A DNA stretch of 64,000 nt from Lineus longissimus (Eukaryota; Nemertea; Pilidiophora; Heteronemertea; Lineidae): NCBI RefSeq assembly GCF_910592395.1, contig NC_088309.1, forward strand, positions 11,598,501-11,662,500, written 5' to 3'. The notes under the pieces were generated by a model. That model was not told the origin of the DNA, did not search any database, and saw only the letters and a list, made by a program, of their open reading frames with translations. Shown piece after piece: positions 54,001-63,073 of the stretch. Numbering within the stretch: position 1 is the stretch's first letter; each line of letters starts with the position of its first letter. The translations under genes and the position numbers were made by a program.

Positions 54001-54610
54001 ATCGAGCTTCGTACGTCTTTCCCATGAATTCATGTCAAACTGCCTGTCCGATCTGATGTGACCTCCTGCCAGGCGTTCTGAGTGGGCCGCGATACAGAAC
54101 AAAAAACATTTATCGTCATTTTCGTAATCAATGTTCGTCTGAATACAAGCGCGTTTATTTCTCACCGCCGAGGGTAAGAAAGGGTGTGGATGCGAAGTGC
54201 CACCCCTCAGGGGCTAAAACTGTGCCACCGTTAATCTCAACGCGTTCACATGTTCAAAAACCCATCCCGAACCTTCGTGTAGATAGGACTCGCATTTCGA
54301 GATGATTTTTTGAAAATCTGTCTGTAACAAGTCTTTTAATTGGCTCTTATAGAAAACTTGTTTTATATTGGTGCAAAACCAGGGTTCCGATGTGCGTTTC
54401 TCATATTGTCCCTCGATAATGGATCCATCATCTGCCACGACATCGACTTCTTTGCTGAATAGAACTTGAACTTCAAAGTGATACTTAAGAGCCTCCCTGT
54501 GCAAAAACTTCAACAAATCATTTGCAACGTGTATATTTTTGTGTTCCCATTTGCGTTCCCAGATTGCCTCGGAATGATTTTTTTAAACGAAATTCTGCTT
54601 CGAGCGCCAT
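51004..54610 (-). pseudogene. POLB: Protein-primed family B DNA polymerase (broken)
   Basis: Replicative polymerase of the Polinton, related to adenovirus and phi29-type protein-primed polymerases. The start is the ATG at 54,610. The largest intact stretch (53,800-51,680) holds exonuclease motif I LIIYDFETC, exo III-like YLQTDVLLLADCFE, polymerase motif A ALDATNLYGYSLSQ and motif B KKAINSYYGKF. The C-terminal stretch (51,642-51,004) holds motif C LLMTDTDSLLYF and the end KALSPLDTKRW...GHYRI. The upstream part has zinc-binding-like CRSCLTCYSS. Breaks: frame change near 54,545, in-frame TAG 54,214-54,216, frame change near 53,820, in-frame TGA 51,680-51,682 and a frame change directly after it. 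All catalytic motifs are still recognisable. Total span of about 1,200 codons is normal. Confidence 0.93.
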
Positions 54611-54799
54611 TATCAGAGAGAGAAAGAGGTCCTAAAATAGACCTCGAAAATCACTAATTTTCAAGCCGTTTTTAAGATTTCCGTCAAATGCGCATCGGTC
54701 CTGCCGCAAACGGGTATCGTCTCCGTCAACCTCTATCACTTTAATTCCTTTTTGTGTTTGCAGATGGCCTAGTGATCACTTCGGGCAACTATTTCTGAC

Positions 54800-55686
54800 T
54801 TAGCATGCAACAGACCTGCAAATGGGGCATTCGTTTTCGTGCAATGCTTTCAATAGATCTCCGTGGCAGCGCTCTGGTTTGCACCAATAGCCCATAACTG
54901 CATGCGACAATTTGTGAATGTTACGGAGAAGATTTCTCCGCCGTATGTACTCGTTATAAAACGTCAAAGAGCGTTCTCGGCTGGTATTTTCGTCAATTAT
55001 GTACGGATTCTGCCAGCGAATAGAATCCCTGATGGCTTGAAGTGAGCGTTTCTGACGTTTGCCTTGTTCTTCTGCAGTCATATTCGTATTATTCGTGCCA
55101 CAGAGCAATATCTCCGACAGATAATGCGTCAAGTTTCGTCCGATGTACACGTGCCGACGAGATGCTAACAGCCACTCTTCGAGATTTCGAAAGCCCATAT
55201 TACTTAAATTGAGCGAAGAGATATTAATAACACGCCGCATGATGTTTGAATATAAAGCTTTGATGAAATCCGACGGATTTAGGCATCTGGTGTGCAAAAT
55301 GGACATTCGAATGCTTCTTGTTGGTTCAAATGATCACCTACGAAATGCAATTTTCTCTGAACTTCACCGTAGGCTCTTAAAAAGTTTCGAAATTCACGCA
55401 ATTTGAGTGAAATTCGGCGGCACTTGTCCAAGCTTTGTATTTCTAGCCTTTTCCTTCTGGTGAAATTAACAAGCAGTCCTACTGCACGGAGCGAATAGTA
55501 ATATTCTTCGTCTGAATGGTGTTGGCGCGAAGAAGCATCTGTTAACTGTTCACTCATGCACAGCAACACTTGGGCTTGTTCTGAAGTCAGATCGATGCGG
55601 TTTTCTGCGTCGAAGTTAATTAGCGATATTTTTTGCAACCGGGTGCTGATGGGTGCTGATATGCGGACAGTGACACGAACACTCAA
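54800..55686 (-). pseudogene. Cysteine-pair protein(s) upstream of PolB, unknown
   Basis: Two overlapping minus-strand frames. The first (55,686-55,279) begins MSVRVTVRISAPI, is arginine-rich (CRRISLKLREFRNFL) and ends with a CPFC pair. The second (55,306-54,800) overlaps it by 28 bases, contains RRHVYIGRNLTHYLSE and HAVMGYWCKPERC, and ends ENECPICRSVAC. The CPFC and CPIC pairs at equivalent ends, with a histidine/cysteine cluster between, could form a zinc site if this is one gene with a frame change; otherwise they are two overlapping genes. I do not recognise the family. The position is that of an early regulatory gene, but that is speculation. Confidence 0.5.
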
Positions 55687-55793
55687 CCGATACGTGTAAA
55701 CATTAATTTCTTCTCCCTCTGTGATAGAGCCCTAACGTTCCATCTGTCGCTTAAAAATGATTCTGTCCTGGTTTTTTTTATGATTTGTGCTAT

Positions 55794-56906
55794 TTACAAG
55801 GCCAACGGGTAATCTAGCTCTCGTCTGCCTTTCATCTCGTGGCGCCGCTGGCGTCGAATGTGTAATGTCACAATGACTTTACCGAATTTAAAATCGATTA
55901 GATTTCCCATATCGTCGCAAATGTTAATTTCTATGAATTGAAAAACTTTGCACTCAGGGGTCTGTAGCGTATTCTTTCAAACGATTTGGAGAGATATTTG
56001 CCGTGTTCTTCCGGGCGTGTGGGTATCGTTCGTAGCAAGGGGACAAAAACGTTTCCCACTTGTGTTGGCTTTACTAAATTCGAGTAAAAGAATAGTGCAT
56101 ACTTCGAGGACATTAAATCACATTTTCGTTCAGCTACAACGCGATAAATACGCCTCGACAGAGGGGGTAAATTCACGACCGCCTGATCTCCTTGTAAACT
56201 AGACGTATCATCATCATCATCATCATCCATACTTTCGTCTGACCTGCCAAAATCATCGCTTGTAAAAGTGCGATCGGTGTCCTCTCCTTCGGAACTTTTT
56301 TTGCCCACAAGAGGGCCTGTCGTCACTGGGTTTCCTTGGCCGAATGTTCCCCCAATACTGTCTTTGCCAACAGTGTGTACTGGTGTCGTTTTCTTAGCCT
56401 CAGAATTACTCTTTGGTATAATAACTTTTCCTTCGACGTGAAAATATTTCGCCTTAGCAAAACCGAGCACTTCTGCTAAGTAAGTGTCCATCAAAATGGC
56501 TTCGCCGTGTCTCAGTTTCAGGCTACGTGTTGGCCCCGGGGAGAAGAAAATCACCGCTCCACTGAACTGGTTTCCGTCTATTTAGCGCCGTTATCAAATC
56601 TTCAATTGACGAGACCCATTTTTCGCTCTGCGCGAAGGCATCAAACAATACGGGCGCTTTGTCGGGTTCGTTTAAATCTGCCAGCGCTATCTGGTAAGTA
56701 CACCTCTTCACGTTGATCTCGCTCGACCAAGAATGTGCGTAGTAGACCTCCGCGATGCCACATTCGTATGCAAAAGGCGACATCGTGAAATCGAGCGGCT
56801 TCGCCAAAGGAATCCTAAAATTCGAACTAGTGTTGGGCCAACTTCCCCTTTGTACGGGCGTATTTGAGGGGCACACGATACTCGTATCCTGTTCCTGCTC
56901 CTCCAT
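55794..56906 (-). pseudogene. mCP: Minor capsid (penton) protein, frameshifted
   Basis: Single jelly-roll vertex (penton) protein of Polintons. The N-terminal part (56,906 onward) shows the characteristic FRIPLAKPLDFTMSPFAYEC followed by GIAEVYYAHSW. The middle has LRHGEAILMDTYLAEVLGF and a long acidic/low-complexity insert with a D7 run. The C-terminal part shows ALFFYSNLVKPTQVGN, VFVPLLRTIP and, in another frame, CDDMGNLIDFKFGKVIVTLH. Frame changes occur near 56,540 and near 55,930; the stop is TAA at 55,794. Together with the major capsid gene at 36,025 it gives the element both capsid components, though the two are 19 kb apart here. Confidence 0.8.
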
Positions 56907-56977
56907 TTGGTCACGATTAAAGTAAGCTATCCTTGAAATATTCTTAGTAAATGGTAGGCGCCTAGCTATTGTCTCAG

Positions 56978-57437
56978 TTAGATTTTGACGCAGTAAGACC
57001 CTTCCTCTGGCACGAAACAGAATATATCTTGAATGGTGCGATAGGCGACAAGATCTATTTGTAAACCCGAACGAAGGATAGAGTAACTCGTATCTTGTGT
57101 TTTCTTTCTTTCATCAGGAGATGCGTTCTTTCTTATCAATTGTTCGCTTACTAATGATTGCAACGAAAACAATAAAAGATCAGGTGGTGCAAAAGCTCTT
57201 TGCATTATCTTCCAACAGGGACAGTCGACTCTGCACTAGGGGGCAGAGATTCCCAAAATGACAGACACGTTCTAATACATCTTTGGTCGAAGTCAAGGCA
57301 AAATCTGGACATCGGCAACTCTTATATCGCCTACTAATATAATGCATGTCTGATGCCGCAGTAGACTTTAGTGAACGGCTCCACCCCAAATCATGGGACT
57401 TCTTTTTCAAAACATCGAAAGAGAATTGTGCTCTCAT
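56978..57437 (-). pseudogene. Unknown Polinton gene, two frames
   Basis: A first frame starts MRAQFSFDVLKKKSHDLGW at 57,437 and includes a cysteine cluster (RRYKSCRCPDFAL, CHFGNLCPL). It overlaps a second frame (57,205-56,978; FAPPDLLLFSLQSLVSEQL, IRKNASPDERKKTQD) by 26 bases. One gene with a frame change near 57,190 is the simplest reading. It sits between dUTPase and penton genes. Not recognised. Confidence 0.4.
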
Positions 57438-57514
57438 AGTGACAACAACACAACTGTACTTTGAGCGTTACATTAGGATGGTCCGTTTTTATCACAAGCT
57501 CATTTCACGGCTTC

Positions 57515-58108
57515 TTAATTTCTCGTAGAATAGCCGCCAGTTGATCCAAAACCGCCTTGGCCGCGCGGGGTTGAGGGCAATTCATCTTTGGATTCTCGAA
57601 TACGTGGCATAAGGGCTCTTTCGCAAATAAGTTGGGCCACACGATCGCCGTGTCGAATACGAAATTCGTTTTGCGGATGATGATTGAATAGCAAAATACC
57701 CAAATTACCTCTAAAATCGGAATCGATTACACCTGCGCCTACGGCTATCATATAGTTTAAGGCTAGACCTGAGCGAGGCGCGATTCGACCATAACACGCT
57801 CTTGGAAGAACGAGTTGTAAATCTGTGCGGACAAGTTGCGAGCAACCGGCCAAAATCGTGTAGTCATCGGCGCTAGCCAGGTCAAAACCCACTGAATGTG
57901 CCGTCGCCCTTTCCGGGGCAGAAGCTAAGTCACTCAATTTATGAAAAATGAGTGTTTCAGCTTCATCATCATCATTATTTTCATCCACAATCTTTGGTCT
58001 ATAGAATGAAAGTTGGTCGTCTGACATGATGACGAAATGCGCACTAACAAAATCAGTCGTATTGAAAGCAACATCAGTCGTATTGAAAGCAACAATCGGC
58101 GGTGCCAA
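57515..58108 (-). CDS. DUT: dUTPase, trimeric type, intact
   Basis: Hydrolyses dUTP to dUMP, limiting uracil in DNA and feeding dTMP synthesis. All five family motifs are present in order: HSVGFDLASADD (1), GRIAPRSGLA (2), GAGVIDSDFRGNLG (3), RIRHGDRVAQLI (4) and the C-terminal arm GQGGFGSTGG (5). The core from about residue 60 has normal length. Two starts are possible. The upstream ATG (58,108) includes a 21-bp tandem duplication coding VAFNTTD twice; the ATG at 58,027 (MSDDQLSFYRPK) gives a more typical protein and is preferred. An acidic NDDDEAE stretch follows. There are no disruptions, unlike most genes around it. Also found in adenoviruses' relatives and other DNA viruses, where it aids replication in non-dividing cells. 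Confidence 0.95.
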   Translation of the reverse strand: MAPPIVAFNTTDVAFNTTDFVSAHFVIMSDDQLSFYRPKIVDENNDDDEAETLIFHKLSDLASAPERATAHSVGFDLASADDYTILAGCSQLVRTDLQLVLPRACYGRIAPRSGLALNYMIAVGAGVIDSDFRGNLGILLFNHHPQNEFRIRHGDRVAQLICERALMPRIRESKDELPSTPRGQGGFGSTGGYSTRN

Positions 58109-60492
58109 CGCGTTGGTTTAATTCTATCGTAACACATCATGGTTAAGAGAAAAACCACCACAGCAAACATCATTTTGCTCATAGTAGCCTTGTGAAGAGA
58201 ATATGCTGGGCCTGCTCAAATGATTTTCTCCACAAAGTAGAACAAGTTTGCTATTGAAAAACAAATTACTGATACGAACAATCTAATGAGAGGTAGGTTA
58301 CTAGCGCAATGTGAAATTGAATTGCCTTCTTTACCCTTGTCCTAGTGCCAAGTTGACACAATATCTTGCCATTGTTATTTCGTGGACGAGATGTAAGACC
58401 AACTCATTATCTGATTGCAGAACTAAATGTTCTGAACTGCTTTGCAAAGTTACTTAGTTGATGAGTTCAAGATCACTTTGATAAAACACAGCGCGCTAGT
58501 TAGTATGTCAATGAGCCAAATCAAGTTCTTGTTTAAATGATTTTTTGGCGTCATTTCAAAAAGGTAGAATGTAGTGAGGGGCTAGTTAACCGGCATGCTA
58601 AATAAGGCCTTTTTCCGGCCGTCCTTGGAGCGATAACAATTGTTTTTGTTCTAGCAACAACGAAAAAACTCTTATGAACTTATTCTCTTGGCATCATTTC
58701 TAATACGCACAATCTAATGAGAGCTATTTGGTGACCGAAAGGTGAAGTTAAAGTGCCTAATTGTTTTATAATGAATCCTGAACAGGAAAAAAGTCATTTT
58801 CGCATTTACTGGCTGTTATTTTGGCCGAGTTATATCTAATCTTAACTTGGAACTGTGATGAAATATTAAGCGCCCTATATAATCAGTGGGAGATTGTTCT
58901 TGAGAATAATTTCAAAAGTGCCTGGAGGTGCCTTGATCAGTTCGAAGGGCTTTATTTCAAGGATTTCGTTTGTAAATCAATACGAAAATATTCTATTATG
59001 GTCTCGTGACTCCTTGCGTGGCAAACTACACTTCTATCCTCCATGATTGGTCAAAATTGGAATATTTCAAACTTCCCCCATTTCGCATGTGCGGGCAACT
59101 TACGCACACACATTTTGCTGAGAAGCAATCGGGATAAAAGCTAGGCCTTATAACTGTTATTTTTCCGTTTAGTTAGCAGCTCGGCTAAAAGTATTCAGAA
59201 ACAGACTTAGTAACATCCGTCCATTTTTTTCTCTTTCAGAGGGATGGCTTATACACAAGTGCCCCAAAGCCGAGAAACATTATGTTATCGTGAATCAAGG
59301 TAGGGCCTTCATTTATATAGTTCTGTCGGCTCAGCATGATTTTGATTCAACAATAATAATCATCTCACCTTTGGGAAATGAAATAACATGCGACCCCATA
59401 TTTCTCTTCCAGCGCCATGCAGATATAAACAGCCCTTGCTGCCCGCCCGATTAAAAGCTAGGCCTATTTTTTTACTCACAAGGACACACAAAAATACTGT
59501 CTCTACTGAACGAAAGGCTTTTATTTGTTTTTCAACTCATCATATCCTTTCTATTTAATTTTCCAGAATAACATCTCAACAAAATAGACAAGCGCTAAGG
59601 TTGATTATATATACAATGCGACAAGGACACGCTGTACTTAGCCTGTCTCATGACATCAATTCCTGATCATGTGAAGTAAAAAGCAAAGAGTACGCCGTTG
59701 GAACAAAAGCGTGTGATACATGATCGTAAGCGATATTCTCTGACAGCAAACTAACGTCAACCCTCGTTTTTCTCTTTCCAGACAGCTCGACCTGATGTTT
59801 TCACAAAATCATTTAACGGATGAAGCATGAGTGTACAGGAATATTCAAAAGGGAATTACATGTAGGAGTATTCGTAAGTACATATATATTCATTCATAAA
59901 AAGTATAACAACAGCAACTGTATGCACGTGAACGCGGTACAATACTTAGTTCCATAAAACAGGTTATATTTCACTTTGGCCTTATAGAGCCTTCATTTTT
60001 GAAAAAGATTTCCAGACAGTAAAAGCGCTTATGTCACACGAGGTTTTACTGACATTTCTTACTGGGTTAGTGAAAAATTACACATTACTTTATATGATCG
60101 TAAGCGATATTCTCTGACAGCAAACTAACGTCAACCCTCGTTTTTCTCTTTCCAGACAGCTCGACCTGATGTTTTCTCATACACATACAGTATAGCCTCA
60201 ATATATCATTCAACGTTTGGAGCGTGACTGTGTACTACACCTGTTTCATTCACTATTGTTTATGACTTCAGGAATTCTAAAGGGAATTACATGTAAGTCT
60301 GAGTATTTGTAAGTACAATATATAATCATTCATAAAAAGTATATACAGCAACAACTGTATGCCCGTGCACGCGCTAGAAAAAACTTAAGTTTCTTCCATA
60401 ACCCCCATAAAGCTGAATGAATGATACAATAGTTAGTTCCATCAAACAGGTTATACATGTATTTCACTTTGACCTTATAGAGCCTTCATTTT
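58109..60492. other. Non-coding region upstream of dUTPase
   Basis: More than 2 kb with no confident gene. Contains weak direct repeats ACAATCTAATGAGAG (about 58,275 and 58,711), possible regulatory DNA for the leftward genes, and the tandem duplication starting at 59,719. A 62-residue plus-strand frame at 58,821 has no recognisable feature. Confidence 0.5.
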
Positions 60493-60618
60493 TTGAAAAA
60501 TACAAGTTTGAAATCTATCACTTTTCCAAAAAATTTCCAAACAGTTAAAGACGGTTATGTTACGCGACGTTTTACTGACATTTCCTACCGGGTTAGTAAG
60601 AAATTACACATTACTTTG
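59719..60618. repeat. Tandem duplication of a 374-525 bp block
   Basis: A first copy (59,719-60,092) and a second copy (60,093-60,618) share ATGATCGTAAGCGATATTC, CTCGTTTTTCTCTTTCCAG, CATTCATAAAAAGTATA, AGCCTTCATTTTT and TTTTACTGACATTTC in the same order. The second copy has about 150 extra bases. Each copy holds an acceptor-like TTCTCTTTCCAG and a decayed or intact start of the basic frame that continues at 60,493. Confidence 0.8.
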
Positions 60619-60903
60619 CATCTGCGAAAAAATATAGGCGCTTGGCTTGAAAGCGAAAATTTCAAGAAACTTTATGAACACATTTTGAAAGAAATACATT
60701 CTTGTTTGACACCACGGCCGCCAAGACGAAAGCTTAAATTCAAAGGGAGAATTGTTATTATCAAGGTAATTTTCCAAGCAGTGCGTTATCTTCTTGTTTT
60801 AGACAACGCGACGTACAGTCGCTACTATATTTGGTCGCTTTTTACCTTTACAAAAAATATTTGGCAAAGAAATACGAAAATAAAACAACCGCGCGCAGCT
60901 TAA
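60493..60903 (+). CDS. Basic unknown protein, plus strand
   Basis: 136 codons on the strand opposite to most Polinton genes. Highly basic, with VSKKLHITLHLRKNIGAWLE, RPPRRKLKFKGRIVIIK and a final KIKQPRAA. It starts inside the second copy of the tandem block; the first copy holds a one-base-different, closed version. It may be translated from a rightward transcript also serving the dUTPase-like gene at 61,274. No family recognised. Confidence 0.35.
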   Translation: MKNTSLKSITFPKNFQTVKDGYVTRRFTDISYRVSKKLHITLHLRKNIGAWLESENFKKLYEHILKEIHSCLTPRPPRRKLKFKGRIVIIKVIFQAVRYLLVLDNATYSRYYIWSLFTFTKNIWQRNTKIKQPRAA

Positions 60904-61273
60904 AACAAACTAACTCTTCGATAAGAAAACCACATTTGTATTTAACGAAACACTTTAAAAGAAGCTTGCTGGAGCTGACACGCCTTTGAACAATTAAACG
61001 TCTCTTTTAATAGCCCCTTCTCGCTATCAAAAACAAACAACAGAAAGATAATTTTTATTCCTTCTTTCAGAAAAATGCCTCAGTGCATCATCTGTCAACT
61101 GCGGGCAGGGGGATTCAATACTCAGACTTTCTGCCCCTTTGATGTCCTACGACAAAACGGGGCGATTTTAATTCATCTATATTGCAATATGACGATTTTG
61201 GTTTCGAAGAATACTTTGAATACACGTGCACAAAAGTCAGACCATCGAGAGGATAGGTAGGGATCAAAATAAC

Positions 61274-61671
61274 ATGACTCTTCGTATCAAGTTCGCGCGA
61301 TATTCCCCACGAGGGATCGATTCAATGTGGCCCTCGTCAAATGCAAGCGCACTGGAGCTGTACGCGTGCGAGACGGTCTCTGTCGGTTTAACACCCGTGC
61401 CAACAGACATTGTTCTTTTCATTCCGGCTGGACATTTTGGTATGATCAGGGGGCGGCAGATTTAACCTATAGTCATATCATTTGTATATTTCCCGCCGTC
61501 ATTGAAGCGGATTTCGAAAAACCAGTGACAATATTAGTTCGAAACGAGGGGACAAAACCATACATAATAAAAAGAGGAGACTGTATCGCCCACTTACTTA
61601 TCCTTCCGTGCGGTAACATGCGTTTGACAGAAATTCCTGCTCCCAATAATAGGCGGTGCCGTAAATTTTAA
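61274..61671 (+). pseudogene. Degenerate dUTPase-like protein, plus strand
   Basis: dUTPase fold recognised by order of elements: MTLRIKFARYSPRG, SNASALELYACETVSV at the motif 1 place, VLFIPAGHFGMIRGR at motif 2, FPAVIEADFEKPVTILVRNE at motif 3 and IIKRGDCIAHLLIL at motif 4. Key residues differ from the active enzyme: no GYDL, no RSG, and the motif 3 tyrosine/arginine-glycine is replaced. The C-terminal arm is missing. This is the pattern of non-enzymatic dUTPase-related proteins of some large DNA viruses. The frame changes at a G run near 61,450, so the copy is broken or the run is misread. It is distinct in sequence and strand from the intact dUTPase at 57,515. Confidence 0.65.
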
Positions 61672-62210
61672 AGGATCACTGCCGGGATCACTGCTGCTGT
61701 TGTTGTATATATTTTTGTAAATTAATTATATAGCCTGTACTTTGAACATCATGTCTCCAAAACGTTATGAAATTTTACGAAATTTATCGGCCATGTATCT
61801 GCAAAAAGTAAAAGAGCAGAGGCGTTAGTGTATGTGTATTATTATGTATCATCGTGTCTTCCTATTGTATCATCCTGGTGTATATGTCTTTATGTTCATG
61901 CTGTAAAGGGCCGGTGGCCTAAAAATCAGTTGAAATAAATTGAATTGAATTGTATTGATAGACAATCCACAAGGGTGCCGCTAAGTGAAGACACGTTTTG
62001 AAATTAAGAAAGTGTTCGCTGCTAAAATTCCCTTTTTCTCAGTTGTTTATAAGATCATGTTAGAGATTGCCACTAAGAGTTCCCACTCCAGAGAAGGAGC
62101 AACGAAATAAAAAGGGAAAACGAACATGCATGATGCGCTTCAATGTGTCATGTTCAATATTGCTCTGTCCCTATTTCTCTTCTAGATTTGAAAATGTGTA
62201 CTTGGAAATT
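61672..62210. other. Non-coding up to the right terminal repeat
   Basis: No gene. An AATAAA-like signal within TTGAAATAAATTGAATTG near 61,932 could serve the plus-strand transcript. A short frame crossing into the terminal repeat at 62,067 is not credible. Confidence 0.5.
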
Positions 62211-62936
62211 AGAAATAAAAGTGTTTTTCCATATCACAAATACGTCGTATATGAGTTGTTCTTTCTTCATGTGCATGTCAAAATATCCACCCTTCCATCA
62301 GGAAAAGGGTGGCGCAAGAGAGTTCTCATGTCCTCCTCTTCCCGCGCTATACAAACCCGGGCACCATGCGAGACGAAGAGGACAGACCTCGTTGCTTTGG
62401 AGCTAAACGGACATTGAGAAGACGGGACCCCTAAAATGTGGCGACGAGTCGAGGCAATTCGCGTCATAATTTTAGCTAGGATGAGCAGTCTCTATGCATA
62501 GTCAATGACAAGGATTGCCTAGACACTGATAACATCCGTTATAGAAACAGAATGCTTCAGTAGGCTATTTGCCCCGAACAGACTTTCCCGATGGTGGAGA
62601 CCTTAATTGATCCACACTCTTTGCTCCGCTCGGCTTGTGACAGCAGCCCGTAAAACCTCAGGAGGAGCGCGAATAAGAGTGCACATTAATCTGTGAACGT
62701 TGCGGCATCGGGCTGCTTGTACGCTGCTACGCGACGAATGCCCTCCCGTGGAGAGCGCGGACGGATAGCGCCGAATTTTTGAGCGCTTACACGAAGCGCG
62801 GAAAAAATTCTTCAAGCACAATATCACGGGAGGGCATTGGTCGCGGGCGTCGAATGATGCACCTTTCAACGCCCCGGGACCCTCGGACTTTGGGCCTCGA
62901 ATTTTGGGCGTTGAAAGGGACATTATACCTACTACT
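62211..62936. repeat. Right terminal inverted repeat of the Polinton
   Basis: Inverse match of the left arm, single copy of the 171-bp block that is doubled on the left. A short replaced segment lies near 62,705-62,755, where the right arm repeats GAATGCCCTCCCGTGGAGAG in place of the left arm's GTACAAGCGG phrase. It ends ACCTACTACT. Confidence 0.95.
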
Positions 62937-62942
62937 TCCATT
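62937..62942. repeat. Right 6-bp target site duplication, TCCATT
   Basis: Direct repeat of 32,688-32,693. Host sequence of the tandem unit (ATACACTTGCCATACC) resumes immediately after it. Confidence 0.95.
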
Positions 62943-63073
62943 ATACACTTGCCATACCCCGTTCTTAAAAATGAAGGGACCTAAAATGACTAGGAATCGA
63001 GGTACTAATGCAACTTTACTTTTAGCTATACTACTGATCTCTCCTTCTCCCTCAATCGACATGCTTTATTCAG

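Larger units (their letters stand above)
32694..62936 (-). mobile_element. Complete Polinton/Maverick element
   Basis: A 30,243-bp self-synthesising virus-like DNA transposon. It shows terminal inverted repeats of 905 and 726 bp starting AGTAGTAGGTATAATGTCCC, termini AG...CT, a 6-bp target duplication TCCATT, and the diagnostic gene set: protein-primed PolB, retroviral-type integrase, A32-like packaging ATPase, adenain-type protease, major and minor capsid proteins. AG/CT ends and 6-bp duplications are the known Polinton signature. Genes are nearly all on the minus strand. Four later insertions add about 7.3 kb, giving an original size near 23 kb. Many core genes carry stops or frame changes, so this copy cannot make its own proteins as it stands. 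Confidence 0.97.

Noticed and set aside
35787-54216. Stop-codon recoding in the Polinton
   Set aside because: TAA, TAG and TGA all interrupt genes, and ordinary genes in the same element end at these codons; decay is the simpler reading.
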